Below are positions 52,910 through 62,821 of a DNA stretch of 64,000 nt, one piece after another. The notes beneath the pieces are model-generated. The model was not told the origin of the DNA and made no database searches. It saw only the letters and a list, made by a program, of their open reading frames with translations. How positions within the stretch are numbered: the first letter of the stretch is position 1; each line of letters begins with the position of its first letter. The translations under genes were made by a program, and so were the position numbers. The DNA is from Candidatus Thiodictyon syntrophicum (GTDB lineage: Bacteria; Pseudomonadota; Gammaproteobacteria; Chromatiales; Chromatiaceae), in assembly GCF_002813775.1 (NCBI RefSeq), contig NZ_CP020370.1, positions 2,753,501 through 2,817,500 on the forward strand. The letters run 5' to 3'.

Positions 52910-54159
52910 GCGGTGACCCTCTCCGGAACCGGCTTGACCTTGTCCAAACTGCTGTAGATCGGCATCAGCAGGAAGAACGCGAAATACAGAACGGTAAAGA
53001 CCTGCGACATGACGGTCGCCAGTTCACTGACGGGCATCATCCCGAGGTAGCCCAGGGCGATGAACGACACGACGAAGATCCCCAGGGCAACCTTGGTGAC
53101 CATACCCTTGTAGCGGATGGACTTGACCGGGCTGCGATCCAGCCAGGGCAGCAGGAACATGATCAGGATCGAGGCGAACATCGCGATGACGCCCGGGAAC
53201 TGGGAGTCGTACATGGGCGGCACCGCCCGCAGGATGGCGTAGAAGGGCGTGAAGTACCACACCGGGGCGATATGCAGCGGGGTCACCATCGGGTTGGCCG
53301 GCTGGAAGTTCGGGGCCTCGAGAAAAAGGCCGAAAAAGCCGGGGCCGAAGAAGACGACGGCCGCGAAAATGGCCAGGAAGACCACGGTGCCGACCAGGTC
53401 CTTCACGGTGTAATACGGGTGGAAGGGGACGCCGTCGGCCGGTGCATCGGGGCTCCAGCGGTTGCCCTTGGGGCCGTCCTTGATCTCGATCCCGTCCGGA
53501 TTGTTGGAGCCGACCGCGTGCAGTGCCACGACGTGGATGAACACGAGCGCCGCCAGGACGAAGGGGACGATGAAGTGCAGCGCATAGAAGCGGTTCAGCG
53601 TCACGTCGGAGATGACATAGTCGCCGCGGATCCAGGTGGACAGGTCCGGGCCTATGTTGGGTACCGCGGCGAACAGGTTTACGATGACCTGCGCCCCCCA
53701 GTAGGACATCTGGCCCCAGGGCAGCAGATAGCCCATGAAGGCCGTGGCCATCATGACCAGGTAAATCACCACGCCGATAATCCACAGCAATTCCCGCGGC
53801 TTGCGGTAGGAGCCGTAGAGCAGGGCACGGAACATGTGCAGATAGATGATGACGAAGAAGGCCGAGGCGCCGGTGGAGTGCAGGTAGCGGATCAGCCAGC
53901 CCCACTCGACGTCGCGCATGATGTACTCGACGGAGGCATAGGCCTCGGCCGCCGAGGGCTTGTAGCTCATCGCCAGAAAGAGCCCGGTGACGATCTGCAG
54001 GACCAGGACCAGGATGGCCAGGGACCCGAAGAAATACCAAAAATTGAAGTTCTTGGGGGCGTAATACTGGGCCAGGTGCTCGTTCCAGACCTTGGTGGCC
54101 GGGAACCGCTTGTCGATCCAGCCCATGAAGCCGGTGGTTGTCGTCTCTTGTGCGCTCAT
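52906..54159 (-). CDS. petB: Ubiquinol-cytochrome c reductase, cytochrome b
   Basis: A 417-residue integral membrane subunit with eight helices, housing haems bL and bH and the Qo/Qi quinone sites. Seen: GLFLAMSYKPSAAEAYASVEYIMRDVEWGWLIRYLHSTGAS, the haem-ligand HMFRALLYGSYRKPRELLW, FMGYLLPWGQMSYWGAQVI, LHFIVPFVLAALVFIHVVALH, and the Qo motif near the PEWY position (here APVWYFTPFYAILRA). It is full length and lies immediately downstream of petA with no gap. Confidence 0.96.
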   Translation of the reverse strand: MSAQETTTTGFMGWIDKRFPATKVWNEHLAQYYAPKNFNFWYFFGSLAILVLVLQIVTGLFLAMSYKPSAAEAYASVEYIMRDVEWGWLIRYLHSTGASAFFVIIYLHMFRALLYGSYRKPRELLWIIGVVIYLVMMATAFMGYLLPWGQMSYWGAQVIVNLFAAVPNIGPDLSTWIRGDYVISDVTLNRFYALHFIVPFVLAALVFIHVVALHAVGSNNPDGIEIKDGPKGNRWSPDAPADGVPFHPYYTVKDLVGTVVFLAIFAAVVFFGPGFFGLFLEAPNFQPANPMVTPLHIAPVWYFTPFYAILRAVPPMYDSQFPGVIAMFASILIMFLLPWLDRSPVKSIRYKGMVTKVALGIFVVSFIALGYLGMMPVSELATVMSQVFTVLYFAFFLLMPIYSSLDKVKPVPERVTA

Positions 54160-54753
54160 CTAGGCGGCTCCTTGATCCTGACCCACCAGGACCGTGGTGT
54201 CGTTGAGGTACATGTGGATCGGGATCACCAGGTTGGTTGGTGCGGGCACGCCCTTGAACACCCGACCGGCCAAGTCGAACCGCGAGCCGTGGCAGGGGCA
54301 GAAGAACCCGCCCTTCCAGTCCTTGCCCAGGTCATCCGGCCCGATCTCGGGGCGGAAGGTCGGCGAGCAGCCCAGGTGGGTGCAGATGCCGATCGCGATC
54401 CAGTACTCGGGCTTGATCGAGCGGATGGGATTCTTACAGTACTCCGGCTGCTGCTCGACCGCAGAGTTCGGGTCGGTCAGCTGCGAGTCCAGGGTCGGCA
54501 GGGCGGCGAGCATCGCCGGGGTCCGACTCACGATCCAGATCGGCTTGCCGCGCCACTTGACGCGCAGCAGGGCGCCCGGCTCCAGCTTGCTGATGTCCGC
54601 CTCGACCGGGGCGCCGGCCGCCCGGGCCTTGGCGCTCGGGTTCATGGATCCGATGAAGGGAACGGCCACGAAGCCGGCGCCGACGGCGCCGACCACGGTG
54701 GTCGCGGCGACGAGTAACCGTCGCCTGCTCTGATTAACGCCTGGTGCGCTCAT
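54160..54753 (-). CDS. petA: Ubiquinol-cytochrome c reductase, Rieske iron-sulfur subunit
   Basis: A 197-residue [2Fe-2S] protein. A Tat-type signal/anchor sits at residues 9-34 (QSRRRLLVAATTVVGAVGAGFVAV). Cluster ligands are in CTHLGCSP and CPCHGSRFD, with the Pro loop GVPAPTNL. It is first of petA-petB-petC. The upstream 353-base gap (54754-55106) should contain the promoter; AAATAAGTATATGCAAAATC near 54830 is AT-rich and a plausible core promoter zone, but no clear box stands out. Confidence 0.96.
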   Translation of the reverse strand: MSAPGVNQSRRRLLVAATTVVGAVGAGFVAVPFIGSMNPSAKARAAGAPVEADISKLEPGALLRVKWRGKPIWIVSRTPAMLAALPTLDSQLTDPNSAVEQQPEYCKNPIRSIKPEYWIAIGICTHLGCSPTFRPEIGPDDLGKDWKGGFFCPCHGSRFDLAGRVFKGVPAPTNLVIPIHMYLNDTTVLVGQDQGAA

Positions 54754-55012
54754 TTCCGACTAACCCCCGGGTGAGACAGGTGCTGCCGACTCCCGAAAAG
54801 CCGGCCTTGCGCGTGTGTTGGAAAAGGGAAAATAAGTATATGCAAAATCGCTGTAAAACCGACCTGGCATTCTCCGTGATTCGGGCGCTTGTGGTCAAGG
54901 CGGGACTCAGCAACCACGCGGGCTCGTCGGCATTTCCTTGGGTCGGGCCGCGGGCCGTACCGCGCAACCAGTACCCTACGGCGGCACTCAGGTAACCCGT
55001 GGAGACTGCTCG

Positions 55013-55063
55013 ACGCGAAAGTCGCGCAGCGACGCTGTGGGAGCGGCTTCAGCCGCGACCAGG
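55013..55063. repeat. Half-copy of the GTGGGAGCGGCTTCAGCCGCG element
   Basis: GCGAAAGTCGCGCAGCGACG then CTGTGGGAGCGGCTTCAGCC matches the left half of 19610-19734; the right half is missing. Confidence 0.65.
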
Positions 55064-55106
55064 CCGCGCAAGGCCGCCACGCCGAGCGCGGCGTTGTGGG
55101 CAAGTA

Positions 55107-55859
55107 TCAGGCCGGATTGTCGATTTCGACATAACGGTGGTCCAGTGCAAAGTGCCGGGCCAGGTGGTCGCCCAGCGCTTGGACCCCGTAGCGCTCGGTG
55201 GCGTGGTGGCCGGCCGCGAGGTAGGCGATGCCGAGTTCCCGTGCGGCGTGAGTGGTTTGTTCACTGATCTCCCCGCTCAGGAAGGCCTCCACCCCGAGTG
55301 CCGCGGCGGCCTCGATATAGCCCTGACCGCCGCCCGTGCACCAGGCGAGGTGCTGCACCGGTCGGTCGCTACCCACCACCAGGGTCCCGCTCCGCCCCAG
55401 TCGCGCCCCCACGGCCGCGGCCCAGTCCGCGGGCGCCATGGGGGTGCCCAGGCGTCCGGTCCACAGGACGCCGTTGCCGATGCCGGTTGCCTGCGCGTCC
55501 AGAATCCCCAACTGGCTGGCCAGGGCGGCATTGTTGCCCAGGGTCGGGTGGGTATCCAGGGGGAGGTGGTAGGCGATGAGGCTAGCGCCGCCCTGGATCA
55601 GGGCGCGCACCCGCCGCCCCTTGAGCCCGGTGAGACAGGGGTTCTCGCCCTTCCAGAACCAGCCGTGGTGAACCAGCAGGGCATCGGCCTGAAGCTCCAG
55701 GGCGGCCGCGATCAGGGCCAGGCTGGCCGTCACGCCGCTCACCAGGCGCCGGATCGGCCGTTCGCCCTCCACCTGGAGCCCGTTGGGGGCATAGTCCGTG
55801 CAGGCGGCGCTGTCCAACAACCGGTCGCAGTAGGCGCTCAAGGCCAGGGGTTCGATCAT
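55107..55859 (-). CDS. NIF3/YbgI-family metal-binding protein
   Basis: A 250-residue protein of the NIF3 (GTP cyclohydrolase 1 type 2-like) family. Pattern: ADYAPNGLQVEG-like CTDYAPNGLQVEGERPIRRLVSGVTASLALI, DALLVHHGWFW, YHLPLDTHPTLGNN, and the C-terminal metal site GHHATERYGVQALGDHL. The two HH/H..E motifs form a dinuclear metal centre in the family's toroidal hexamer. Biological role is unsettled. It neighbours the bc1 operon, an arrangement common in gammaproteobacteria. Confidence 0.9.
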   Translation of the reverse strand: MIEPLALSAYCDRLLDSAACTDYAPNGLQVEGERPIRRLVSGVTASLALIAAALELQADALLVHHGWFWKGENPCLTGLKGRRVRALIQGGASLIAYHLPLDTHPTLGNNAALASQLGILDAQATGIGNGVLWTGRLGTPMAPADWAAAVGARLGRSGTLVVGSDRPVQHLAWCTGGGQGYIEAAAALGVEAFLSGEISEQTTHAARELGIAYLAAGHHATERYGVQALGDHLARHFALDHRYVEIDNPA

Positions 55860-56015
55860 GGTTCTCTCGGTCGATCTCCCCCCTTGGTCGCCCGGCCCTG
55901 GCTTTGGGTCGGCGCGGGGTGGGAGAATGAAGGGTTATCAGCGTCCCCAGGTCCAGGCCCGGAACGCCGCGGCCCTGCCCCGCGGGCAGTGTGCCAATAG
56001 AATAGAAGGTAAGCA

Positions 56016-56720
56016 ATGCACAACCCAAGATTTCTGCTCCTGCTGCTCGCCGTGGTCGGCGCCTCGATGAGCGGCGGGTGCGCGCACCAGGCACTCGACA
56101 CCCAGGTCCGGCCAGAACCGGCGAACCTCGGCCCCGTGGGCCCCGCGGTGGTCGCCGCCCCCATGGGCGAGTCGGCGCCTGTGGGGGAGTCGGCGCCCAT
56201 GGGCGCGTCGGCGCCCAGGGCTGAGGTGCCGCCCGCCGGTGAGTCGGCGCGGCCCTGGAAGCCCGCAGTGCTGGTGAAGCCGGAACATGACCTGCGTTAC
56301 CGCCTGCCCGCGGGGCAGCGCCGCGCCCTGACGATCTTCATCGGCTCCCAGACCTTCGAGTACGTGGAGGACGGTCAGGTCTTCCTCAGCGGGCGGGTGT
56401 CGTCGGGGACTGCCGCGCATCCCACCCCCAAGGGCGAGTTTCGTGTCCTCAACAAGGATATCAACAAGCGCTCGGGCAAGTATACCAACGGGTTGGATGA
56501 AAATACCCCGATGCCCTATTCGCTCCAGTTCAGCGGCCCCTATTTCGTCCACGAGGGGTGGGTGCCCGGCTATGCCGACTCCCATGGCTGCGTGCGCCTG
56601 GACTACGAGGATGCGCGCCTGCTCTATGACCGCATCCGGGTCGGTGATCCGGTCACGATCAAGGCCGCGGGGGCCGCCCGGCCGGGCAACGCCTGGCCCG
56701 ACGTGTTCCCCATCTTCTGA
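56016..56720 (+). CDS. L,D-transpeptidase (YkuD) lipoprotein
   Basis: A 234-residue protein. Lipoprotein signal with the lipobox GGC at residues 20-22 (LLLLLAVVGASMSGGC), then a proline/alanine linker with a repeated GESAP motif (about 50-75). The YkuD catalytic domain spans about 100-220: LTIFIGSQTFEYVEDGQVFLSGRVSSGT..TPKGEF, YFVHEGW, and the active-site SHGCVRL with C192. It would form 3-3 cross-links or attach proteins to peptidoglycan. It is followed by a strong terminator. Confidence 0.9.
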   Translation: MHNPRFLLLLLAVVGASMSGGCAHQALDTQVRPEPANLGPVGPAVVAAPMGESAPVGESAPMGASAPRAEVPPAGESARPWKPAVLVKPEHDLRYRLPAGQRRALTIFIGSQTFEYVEDGQVFLSGRVSSGTAAHPTPKGEFRVLNKDINKRSGKYTNGLDENTPMPYSLQFSGPYFVHEGWVPGYADSHGCVRLDYEDARLLYDRIRVGDPVTIKAAGAARPGNAWPDVFPIF

Positions 56721-56723
56721 ACC

Positions 56724-56755
56724 GGGAAAATCGCCCTTGGGGCGATTTTTCCGGT
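56724..56755. terminator. Bidirectional intrinsic terminator
   Basis: GGGAAAATCGCCCTTGGGGCGATTTTTCCGG forms a GC stem flanked by A and T runs. It works rightward for the transpeptidase gene and leftward for the ATPase gene that ends at 56760. Confidence 0.85.
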
Positions 56756-56759
56756 TGAT

Positions 56760-58122
56760 TCAACCTTCGATGCGTTGCAGTTGCGGGTGATCTCCGCGCA
56801 GTTGGTCCCGCAAGCGGGCAAGCAAATGGCGCGCGTCCGGGGTTGCATATTGACCTTGATCCACTAACGCGATCAGACGTTGGATGTCCGGTTTCTCCTT
56901 TATCGGCGGATGTGGGTCGACCATCATGATGCTCTGCAGTACGTCACTGCTGATTTCGCCATAGGAGCTCGCAAGCGGAACGCTTGCGACGCAGGCGCCG
57001 TTCATGTTCTTGCCCAGAGCTCGAATGTTCCCCTGGTGAATCGACGTCAGGACTTGCGGACTGTGGGTTGCTGAAATGAATTGAATTCGGGGAAACGCCT
57101 CCTGGAAGTTGCCGACGACCACTTGCTGCCACTGCGGATGGAGATGCATGTCGATCTCGTCGATCAGCACGATGCCGTCGGTCTCCAATGGCGCACGCGC
57201 GGCGAGGTGCGGATTCAGCCGGACGCAGCGATAAGCGATGTCGCCTGCCATGGCGATCATGTTGCGCTGGCCGTCGCTGAGCTGATCGACTTTCAATTCG
57301 CCTAGCTCCGCATGTGACATGACTAATGTTTGATGGGTTTGGCTATACCGTAACCCCGTCCAACCAGTCCCGCTCATGATCAGATCGACCGAGCCGGAAA
57401 CCGCCGCGAGGATCTCGCCGTAGGGAGTGCTGGCATTAACCAAACCTTGAAATCCCTCACGCTCCATCGTCTTCGTCTTTTGCTCAAAGTCGGAGGCATA
57501 AGTCAAGAAGAACCAGTCCAAGAAAGATCCATAGTCGGATGCGGAGTCCAGGCACCCAAGATAGGCATATGTGCTTGAAAAATAAAGAGCTTTTTGATTC
57601 GCGCTTGAGCGTCACTTTACGCCGCTTCCAGAGTCGGCCCGTGCCATAGTAGGCAATGATCGGCAACGTAACGTCTTTGGTTTCCTCGCTATCGTATTCG
57701 TCAATGAGTCTAATCTGAGACTGATAAACTGACCCGACTTCCATCAGCGGCTTAGCCTCCCTGATCGTCGTTTTCGATCCGGCGCTTACCTTTTCGCGGG
57801 ACCGCGACCAACTGATGGTTTCGCCGGCGATGACGGCGACCGCTGAAACTACGGAAGGCAACCGTGGTTCCATATTGGGATGACTTGCCAGGCTGGTTGG
57901 ACGGACCCTGACATCATCAATATCAATGCCAGATCCGGGCATCGTGCCGCTCACGACATCGAAGGCACTGACATAGGGCCACAAGGCGATGCGGATGGCG
58001 TCGAGCACGGTGGTCTTACCCTGGCCGTTGGGCGCGACCAGGACAGTCAGGCGTTCGTCGAACTCGACGGCCAGAGAATCGAAGCAGCGAAAGTTCTGGA
58101 GCTTCAACCCGGCCATTCTCAT
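56760..58122 (-). pseudogene. AAA/RecF-like ATPase gene with a frameshift
   Basis: The 5' frame (58122-57484) encodes an ABC/SMC-type ATPase N-terminus: LKLQNFRCFDSLAVEFDERLTVLVAPNGQGKTTVLDAI. The 3' frame ends the protein with the signature and Walker B region: VDQLSDGQRNMIAMAGDIAYR..GIVLIDEIDMHLHPQWQ and FPRIQFISATHSPQVL. Continuity needs a one-base change near a run of five A/T at 57591-57595: after LKR, the frame NQKALYFSSTYAYLGCLDSA leads into SDYGSFLDWFFLTYASDF. It is either a real inactivation or a sequence error. The first ATG overlaps the stop of the AbrB-like gene. Intact relatives act in defence or DNA repair. Confidence 0.8.
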
Positions 58123-58322
58123 GGGTTGACTCCGCTCGTCAGGTCGAGCCGTTGGATCAGCCCCACGCGCACCGCACTGGCATCTGCCGGGCTGAGCCGT
58201 CCCGGCCGTCCTCGGATGAGCGCGTGGTCGAGCACGTTCCCCGGACCGGCCTGGAGCGCCTTGCGGACCTCCTGGGGGATGGTGGTCTGGCCTTTGCTGG
58301 TGATCTTGGCGGGTGCGGTCAT
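58119..58322 (-). CDS. AbrB/SpoVT-type DNA-binding protein
   Basis: A 67-residue protein with the swapped-hairpin AbrB motif AKITSKGQTTIPQEVRKALQAGPGNVL, typical of MazE-like antitoxins and small repressors. The second half (HALIRGRPGRLSPADASAVRVGLIQRLDL) is unremarkable. The stop overlaps the ATPase start codon (ATGA), so the two form one operon and this protein may regulate it. Confidence 0.85.
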   Translation of the reverse strand: MTAPAKITSKGQTTIPQEVRKALQAGPGNVLDHALIRGRPGRLSPADASAVRVGLIQRLDLTSGVNP

Positions 58323-58424
58323 GGTTGAAACCCGGAAGGACGAATTACGTCCTTACATTCTAGCGTGAACGCGGTTCGGGTAGGCAGGCGATCCGGGCAC
58401 GCATTGGGCAGGTCCAGCAGCCGA

Positions 58425-58562
58425 TTACAGCCGGAGAATGGGCGGCTCCGCGCCCGCGAGCAAGTCGCCGAGTCTGTAGTTGATGCTGGCCATCCCGAAC
58501 TCAGGCTCTTGGCGGAAGGGATTGCGGATGTCCTGCACGCGCCCACGATCGGCATCCTCTAG
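58425..58562 (-). pseudogene. C-terminal fragment of an unidentified gene
   Basis: The minus-strand frame reads EDADRGRVQDIRNPFRQEPE then FGMASINYRLGDLLAGAEPP and ILRL before a TAA at 58425. Composition looks like real protein, but no start exists upstream before stops, so it is probably a leftover of a truncated gene. Confidence 0.4.
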
Positions 58563-58589
58563 CAGGCGCGGATGAAATATAGATTCGGA

Positions 58590-59384
58590 TCAGGGCTGCG
58601 GTGGGGACTCGATGCGGTAGCGCAGGGCGGAGATCCGATAGCCCGCCGCTTGCCGGGTCAATTCCAGTCGCAGCGTGCCGGCCTGGTGCGCGGCCGGGCG
58701 GCCGTTGGGGCGCTGCAGGTCGCCGTCGGCGAGATAACGGTCGCGGCCGTCGGGCCGCAGTCGCAGAGGCGTGAGTCGGAACGTCCGCTTGAGGGTGGCG
58801 GCGAAAAGGTCTGCCCCCGCGTTGGTGGGGTTGTCATCCCCAAGGCGGCCGATGCGCGCGTCGTCCGCCAGCAGGAGCAGGAGGCCCGGCAGGTCGCCGG
58901 CGGCGAAGTGGCGCTGGAAGCGTGCGATGACGGCCTCCGGGTCCAGGGCCTCGGTGGCGGCGGGCGCCGCCGGTCGCCAGCCCCGGTCGGTCTCGATCGG
59001 CCGGGCGGGGGCAGGGTACGGGCCCCGGGCCGGGGTCGCGGCCGCGATTGGAACCGCCCTCCGCGCCGGGGTCCGGTCCGCAAGGGGGTCAGGCGTGCGC
59101 CCGGTGCCGGGCTCCCGGCCCGAGACCGTCGGCCCTGGCGCTGTCCCGATCGGCGGCGGTGCTGGGTCACGGTAGACGGGCGGCGGGGTAGTGCGGCGGT
59201 CGAGGTCGATGTGTCCGCCGATCCGCAGGGTTTCCCGTCCCGGGCCCAGGGCGAGTGCCAGCACGGCGATCGACACCAGGGCGGCGCCCGTCCACAGGGC
59301 CTTCGCAAGGCCGCTGCCGGGTCTGCGCCCGGCGCGGGGCGCGGGTGGGGTGGGGGCGCGCCGATGGCGGGGTGCGGGGCTCAT
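58590..59384 (-). CDS. Membrane-anchored protein with an NTF2/SnoaL-like C-terminus
   Basis: A 264-residue protein: basic Pro-rich N-terminus, one membrane segment (about 28-48, LAKALWTGAALVSIAVLALAL), a proline-rich periplasmic linker (60-140), and a C-terminal domain (about 145-264) beginning DPEAVIARFQRHFAAGDLPGLLLLLADDARI. It continues with LKRTFRLTPLRLRPDGRDRYLADGDLQ, resembling NTF2-like folds. It lies 9 bases after the wzc-like gene on the same strand and likely belongs to the exopolysaccharide locus. Function not known. Confidence 0.65.
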   Translation of the reverse strand: MSPAPRHRRAPTPPAPRAGRRPGSGLAKALWTGAALVSIAVLALALGPGRETLRIGGHIDLDRRTTPPPVYRDPAPPPIGTAPGPTVSGREPGTGRTPDPLADRTPARRAVPIAAATPARGPYPAPARPIETDRGWRPAAPAATEALDPEAVIARFQRHFAAGDLPGLLLLLADDARIGRLGDDNPTNAGADLFAATLKRTFRLTPLRLRPDGRDRYLADGDLQRPNGRPAAHQAGTLRLELTRQAAGYRISALRYRIESPPQP

Positions 59385-59393
59385 CGACCGGCC

Positions 59394-61681
59394 CTAGCCC
59401 TGGCGGCGCGGGGGCAGGGCCTGGCGGTGGGGCACCGCGTCGCGCCCGCTATCCGGGGCCGCGGCGCCGTAGCCGTACCGGGACACCCCGTCGTCAGGCG
59501 TGATCAGGAGGGTCCCGAGCAGGTTCGCGTCGGCGCTGCGCAGGCGCTGTGCCGTTTCCGCCAAGGCCCCGGTGCGGGTCCGGCCGGCGGTGACGACCAG
59601 CAGGGTCGCATCGGCCAGGTGGGCCAGGACGAGGGCGTCGGCCAGGCCCATGACCGGCGGTCCGTCCAGGATCAGGTGATCGAACTGCCCGCCCAGGTCC
59701 GCGATCAGGTCGCCCATCCGGGCGCCGGCCAGCCGTTCGACCGGCTGGGTCGGCGGGGGGCCGCTGGTCAGGACGTGCAGCCCGTCGACCGCGGTCGCCT
59801 GGGTGAGGGGCGCCGCGGTCCCCGTCAGGCCGTCGCTGAGCCCAGCCGCGTTGGACAGGCCGAAGACCTGGTGCAGGCAGGGGCGGCGCAGGTCGGCATC
59901 GATCAACAGTACCCGGCTGCCGGCCGCGGCGAAGGCGATGGCGGTGGCGCAGGCGGCGCTGCTCTTGCCCTCGTGCGGGGCGGCGCTCGCGAAGTGCATG
60001 ACGCGCGGTGCGCCGGCCGGGGTGGCGAAGACGAGCGCGGTGCGCAGGGTGCGAAAGGCCTCGGCGAGCGGGCTGGCGGGGTCGCGCCAGGTCAGCAGGG
60101 CCGGCCCGGCGTTGGCTGGGGCCGCGCGCCCGCGCCCGACCTGGGGTATCAGGGCCAGCACCGGCGCGCCGGTGTGCCGCTGTACCTCGTGCGCGGTGCG
60201 CAGCCGATCATCGCGTGCTTCGCGCACCAGGGCCAGTGCGACCCCGCCGAGCAGACCCAGGGCGAGTGCAAGGCTGAGGTTCTTCCCCAGGTCCGGCCGG
60301 TAGGGCGCCCGGGGGACCTGGGCACGATCGACAATGGCGATGGGGTTGATCCCGGGACCGGCCGCGGACTCGAGCGACTTCATCCGCGCGAGCAGTGCGT
60401 CATGGCGTTCCTGGTGGTCGGCGACCTCGCGCTCAAGGACCCGATACCCGCCGCCAAACACCTGGAGGTCGCGCAGTTGCGCCCGGACCTCGTCACCGCG
60501 CTCGGCCAGCCGCGCCTCCTGGTGGGCGCGCGCCGCGGCCGCCGCCCGGGCGGCACTGCCGATGGCCGTCGCCTCCTGCCTGAGCTGGCGCTCCAATTCA
60601 GCGAGCGCCCGGCGCAACTGCTGCATCTTTGGGTAGCCGGGCTTGAAGACCTTGAGTTGCTGCTGATAGTCGGCGCTGAGTTCCGCCTTGCGCGCCTGGA
60701 GCCGCTGGATGACCGGGCTGTCCGTTGCCGCAGCGTCGGTGCCCGCCTGCCGGGCCTCGGTCTGCGCGGCGAGTTGGGCGGCGAAGGCGGCGGTCTCCTG
60801 CCGGCCCAGGGCCTTGAGCCGCTCCAGGAGCAGCGTGCGCTGGCCGTCCAGGTCGATGATCCGGTGCTCGTCGGCGTAGGCGGCCAGGCGCCGCTCGGCG
60901 TCCGCGAGCGCCGCCTGGGCCGCGCGCAGCCGTTCGTCGAGGAAGGCGCGGGCCGGGACGGAGGCCTCATAGCGGCGCTCCAGGCCGCTGTTGACGAAGT
61001 TCTCGGCGAGCGTCTGGGCCACGGCCGCCGCCTCGGCAGGGTTCGGGCTGTCGAAGGCGACGCTCACCAGGCGTGAGTTCCCGAGCGGGGTCACCGTCAG
61101 GTTGGCGAGGAAGATTGTCTCCAGGTCGGGCGCGGCCCTGGGTGCCCCCCCCCGGCCCCCAGGTCCGCCGGCAGGCGCTCGCCGGCCCCGATCAGGTCGC
61201 GCAGCCAGGGCAGTCGCGCCGCCGGGGTCAGGGCCGGTGACCGGGTGAGGCCCAGTTGGTCGATCACCCGGCGCGCCAGGGTGCGGCTGCGCAGCAAGGC
61301 GTATTGGGTCTCGAAGAAGTCCTTGGTGTCGGGCGCGTCCGCCGGCGCCGCGGCGGCGGTCGGGGTCGGCCCGGTAGCCTGCCCGGAACCCTGCCGCGGA
61401 CCCGGGTCAGGCTCGATCTGGAGCAACACCGAAGCGCGGTAGAGCGGGGTCGTCAGGAGACTGGCGATGAGTGCCGCGGCCAGCGCGATCAGGCAGACGG
61501 TACCGATTGACCAGCGGCGTCGGAGCAGAGCGCTCCAGGCGCGGCCGCGCGGCCGCGGCGCCTGCTCCACCCAGACCGGCCCGCTGCCGACCCGCCGGGG
61601 TAAACCCCGCCGGCCGCCAATGGGCGTCAAGGCCCTGGTCTGCGCTGTCGGCGGTTCGCCGGGGGGGGAGGGGATGGTCAT
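59394..61681 (-). pseudogene. Wzc-like polysaccharide co-polymerase/tyrosine kinase, split by frameshift at a C9 tract
   Basis: The 5' frame (61681-61097) encodes an N-terminal Wzz region with TM1 (RWSIGTVCLIALAAALIASLL) and YRASVLLQIEPDP. The 3' frame resumes as AAPDLETIFLANLTVTPLGNSRLVSVAFDSPNPAEAAAVAQTLAENF. It continues with a coiled coil (ARKAELSADYQQQLKVFKPGYPKM), TM2 (LALALGLLGGVALAL) and a BY-kinase domain (Walker A SAAPHEGKSSAACATA, Walker A' VLLIDADLRRP, Walker B LILDGPPVMG). The change of frame falls exactly at nine C (61145-61153). The C-terminus has only two tyrosines (RYGYG). It may be phase-variable, inactivated or a sequencing error. Confidence 0.85.
61145..61153. other. Nine-base C homopolymer at the frameshift point
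   Basis: A C9 run (G9 in the gene sense) inside the wzc-like gene; adding one base or removing two restores a single ~760-residue frame. Such tracts are classic slipped-strand sites, and also typical read-error sites. Confidence 0.85.
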
Positions 61682-61755
61682 AGGCGAAAACTGACTCTGA
61701 TCGAGGAACGGTTCACGAATAGTTAAACAAGTCCGCTAGGGAATGGTCGTCGCGT

Positions 61756-61871
<116 letters not shown>

Positions 61872-61907
61872 ATTGCGTGTGTGTTTAACTTGTTCTTGAC
61901 TCGCTAT

Positions 61908-62654
61908 TTAGAACGGGATACGCAATAGGGCGCGCAGGGTATCGGTCGCCCCCTTCAGGAGCACGGCGCCGCCCGACTCCGGGACCACCACCCGGTCGCC
62001 GCCGACCAGCACCGGGTCACGCAACTCCCCCCGCTGCACGGCCGCGGCATCCACCACATAGGCGACCGGGCGACCGGCGGCGTCCGCGCGGAACAGCAGC
62101 ACACCGCTCTGCTTGGCGAGCGGGTCGAACCCCTGGGCCAGGGCGATCGCCTGCAGCAGGCTGGTCTCACCCTGGAGCGGGAAGACCCCGGAGCGCTTGA
62201 CCGACCCCAACACCGTCACCTGTTGGTTCGCGGACTCCTTCAGGTCCAGGTCCACCCGCGGGTCTTGCAGATAGTCCTTACGCAGCAGGGCGGCGATGCG
62301 CGCCGCCGCCTCCCGGGGGGTCAGGCCGGCGACGGCCACCGGCCCGAGCAGCGGCAGGAGGATGCGGCCGTCGGCATCGACCCGCTCCTCGCTCGACAGC
62401 TCATCCACCTGAAAGACCTGGACCCGGACCAGGTCGGCGGGTCTGATCCGGCCGGTCTGGCGCGCGGCGGGTGCGGGCGGCGGACCCTGGAGCGCCGGCA
62501 CCCAGCGCCCGGGCCCCGCCGTGTCCGGCGCCGCGTGCCGGTCGCCGCGCCCGCGCGGCCAGTCGTCGTCGGTGACGTTGCCGCCGGCCGCGGCGCAGAG
62601 GCCCGCGGCCCCCGCGAACAGCAGGGCAATCGGCAGCCGGGACTGGTGTTTCAT
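61908..62654 (-). CDS. Polysaccharide export protein (Wza-like, Poly_export/SLBB)
   Basis: A 248-residue protein with a signal peptide ([19 protein letters not shown]). The Poly_export domain spans about 66-150 ([66 protein letters not shown]). An SLBB-like domain follows ([35 protein letters not shown]). It is shorter than E. coli Wza (~380 residues) and has no C-terminal amphipathic barrel helix, so it may be the periplasmic ring part only. It is first in the minus-strand export/co-polymerase operon. No glycosyltransferases are within the window. Confidence 0.88.
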   Translation of the reverse strand: MKHQSRLPIALLFAGAAGLCAAAGGNVTDDDWPRGRGDRHAAPDTAGPGRWVPALQGPPPAPAARQTGRIRPADLVRVQVFQVDELSSEERVDADGRILLPLLGPVAVAGLTPREAAARIAALLRKDYLQDPRVDLDLKESANQQVTVLGSVKRSGVFPLQGETSLLQAIALAQGFDPLAKQSGVLLFRADAAGRPVAYVVDAAAVQRGELRDPVLVGGDRVVVPESGGAVLLKGATDTLRALLRIPF

Positions 62655-62821
62655 CGCGGCGTTCTCCGGCGGTGGGTGGGGCCCTGCCCCTGAGGCATCT
62701 GGTGTATAGTCCGCTGCTTTCGTTCGCGGTTCAATCGCTAAGGACCGACCCCGGCGGCGCTTGCCCAGGGTCAGGGCAGACGAGGACCGCGCGCGGTGGC
62801 ACCGACCAGCGAGAGACCATC

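Noticed and set aside
58572-61076. An 834-codon open frame on the plus strand
   Set aside because: Antisense shadow of the wzc-like and NTF2-like genes; the minus-strand products have clear motifs.
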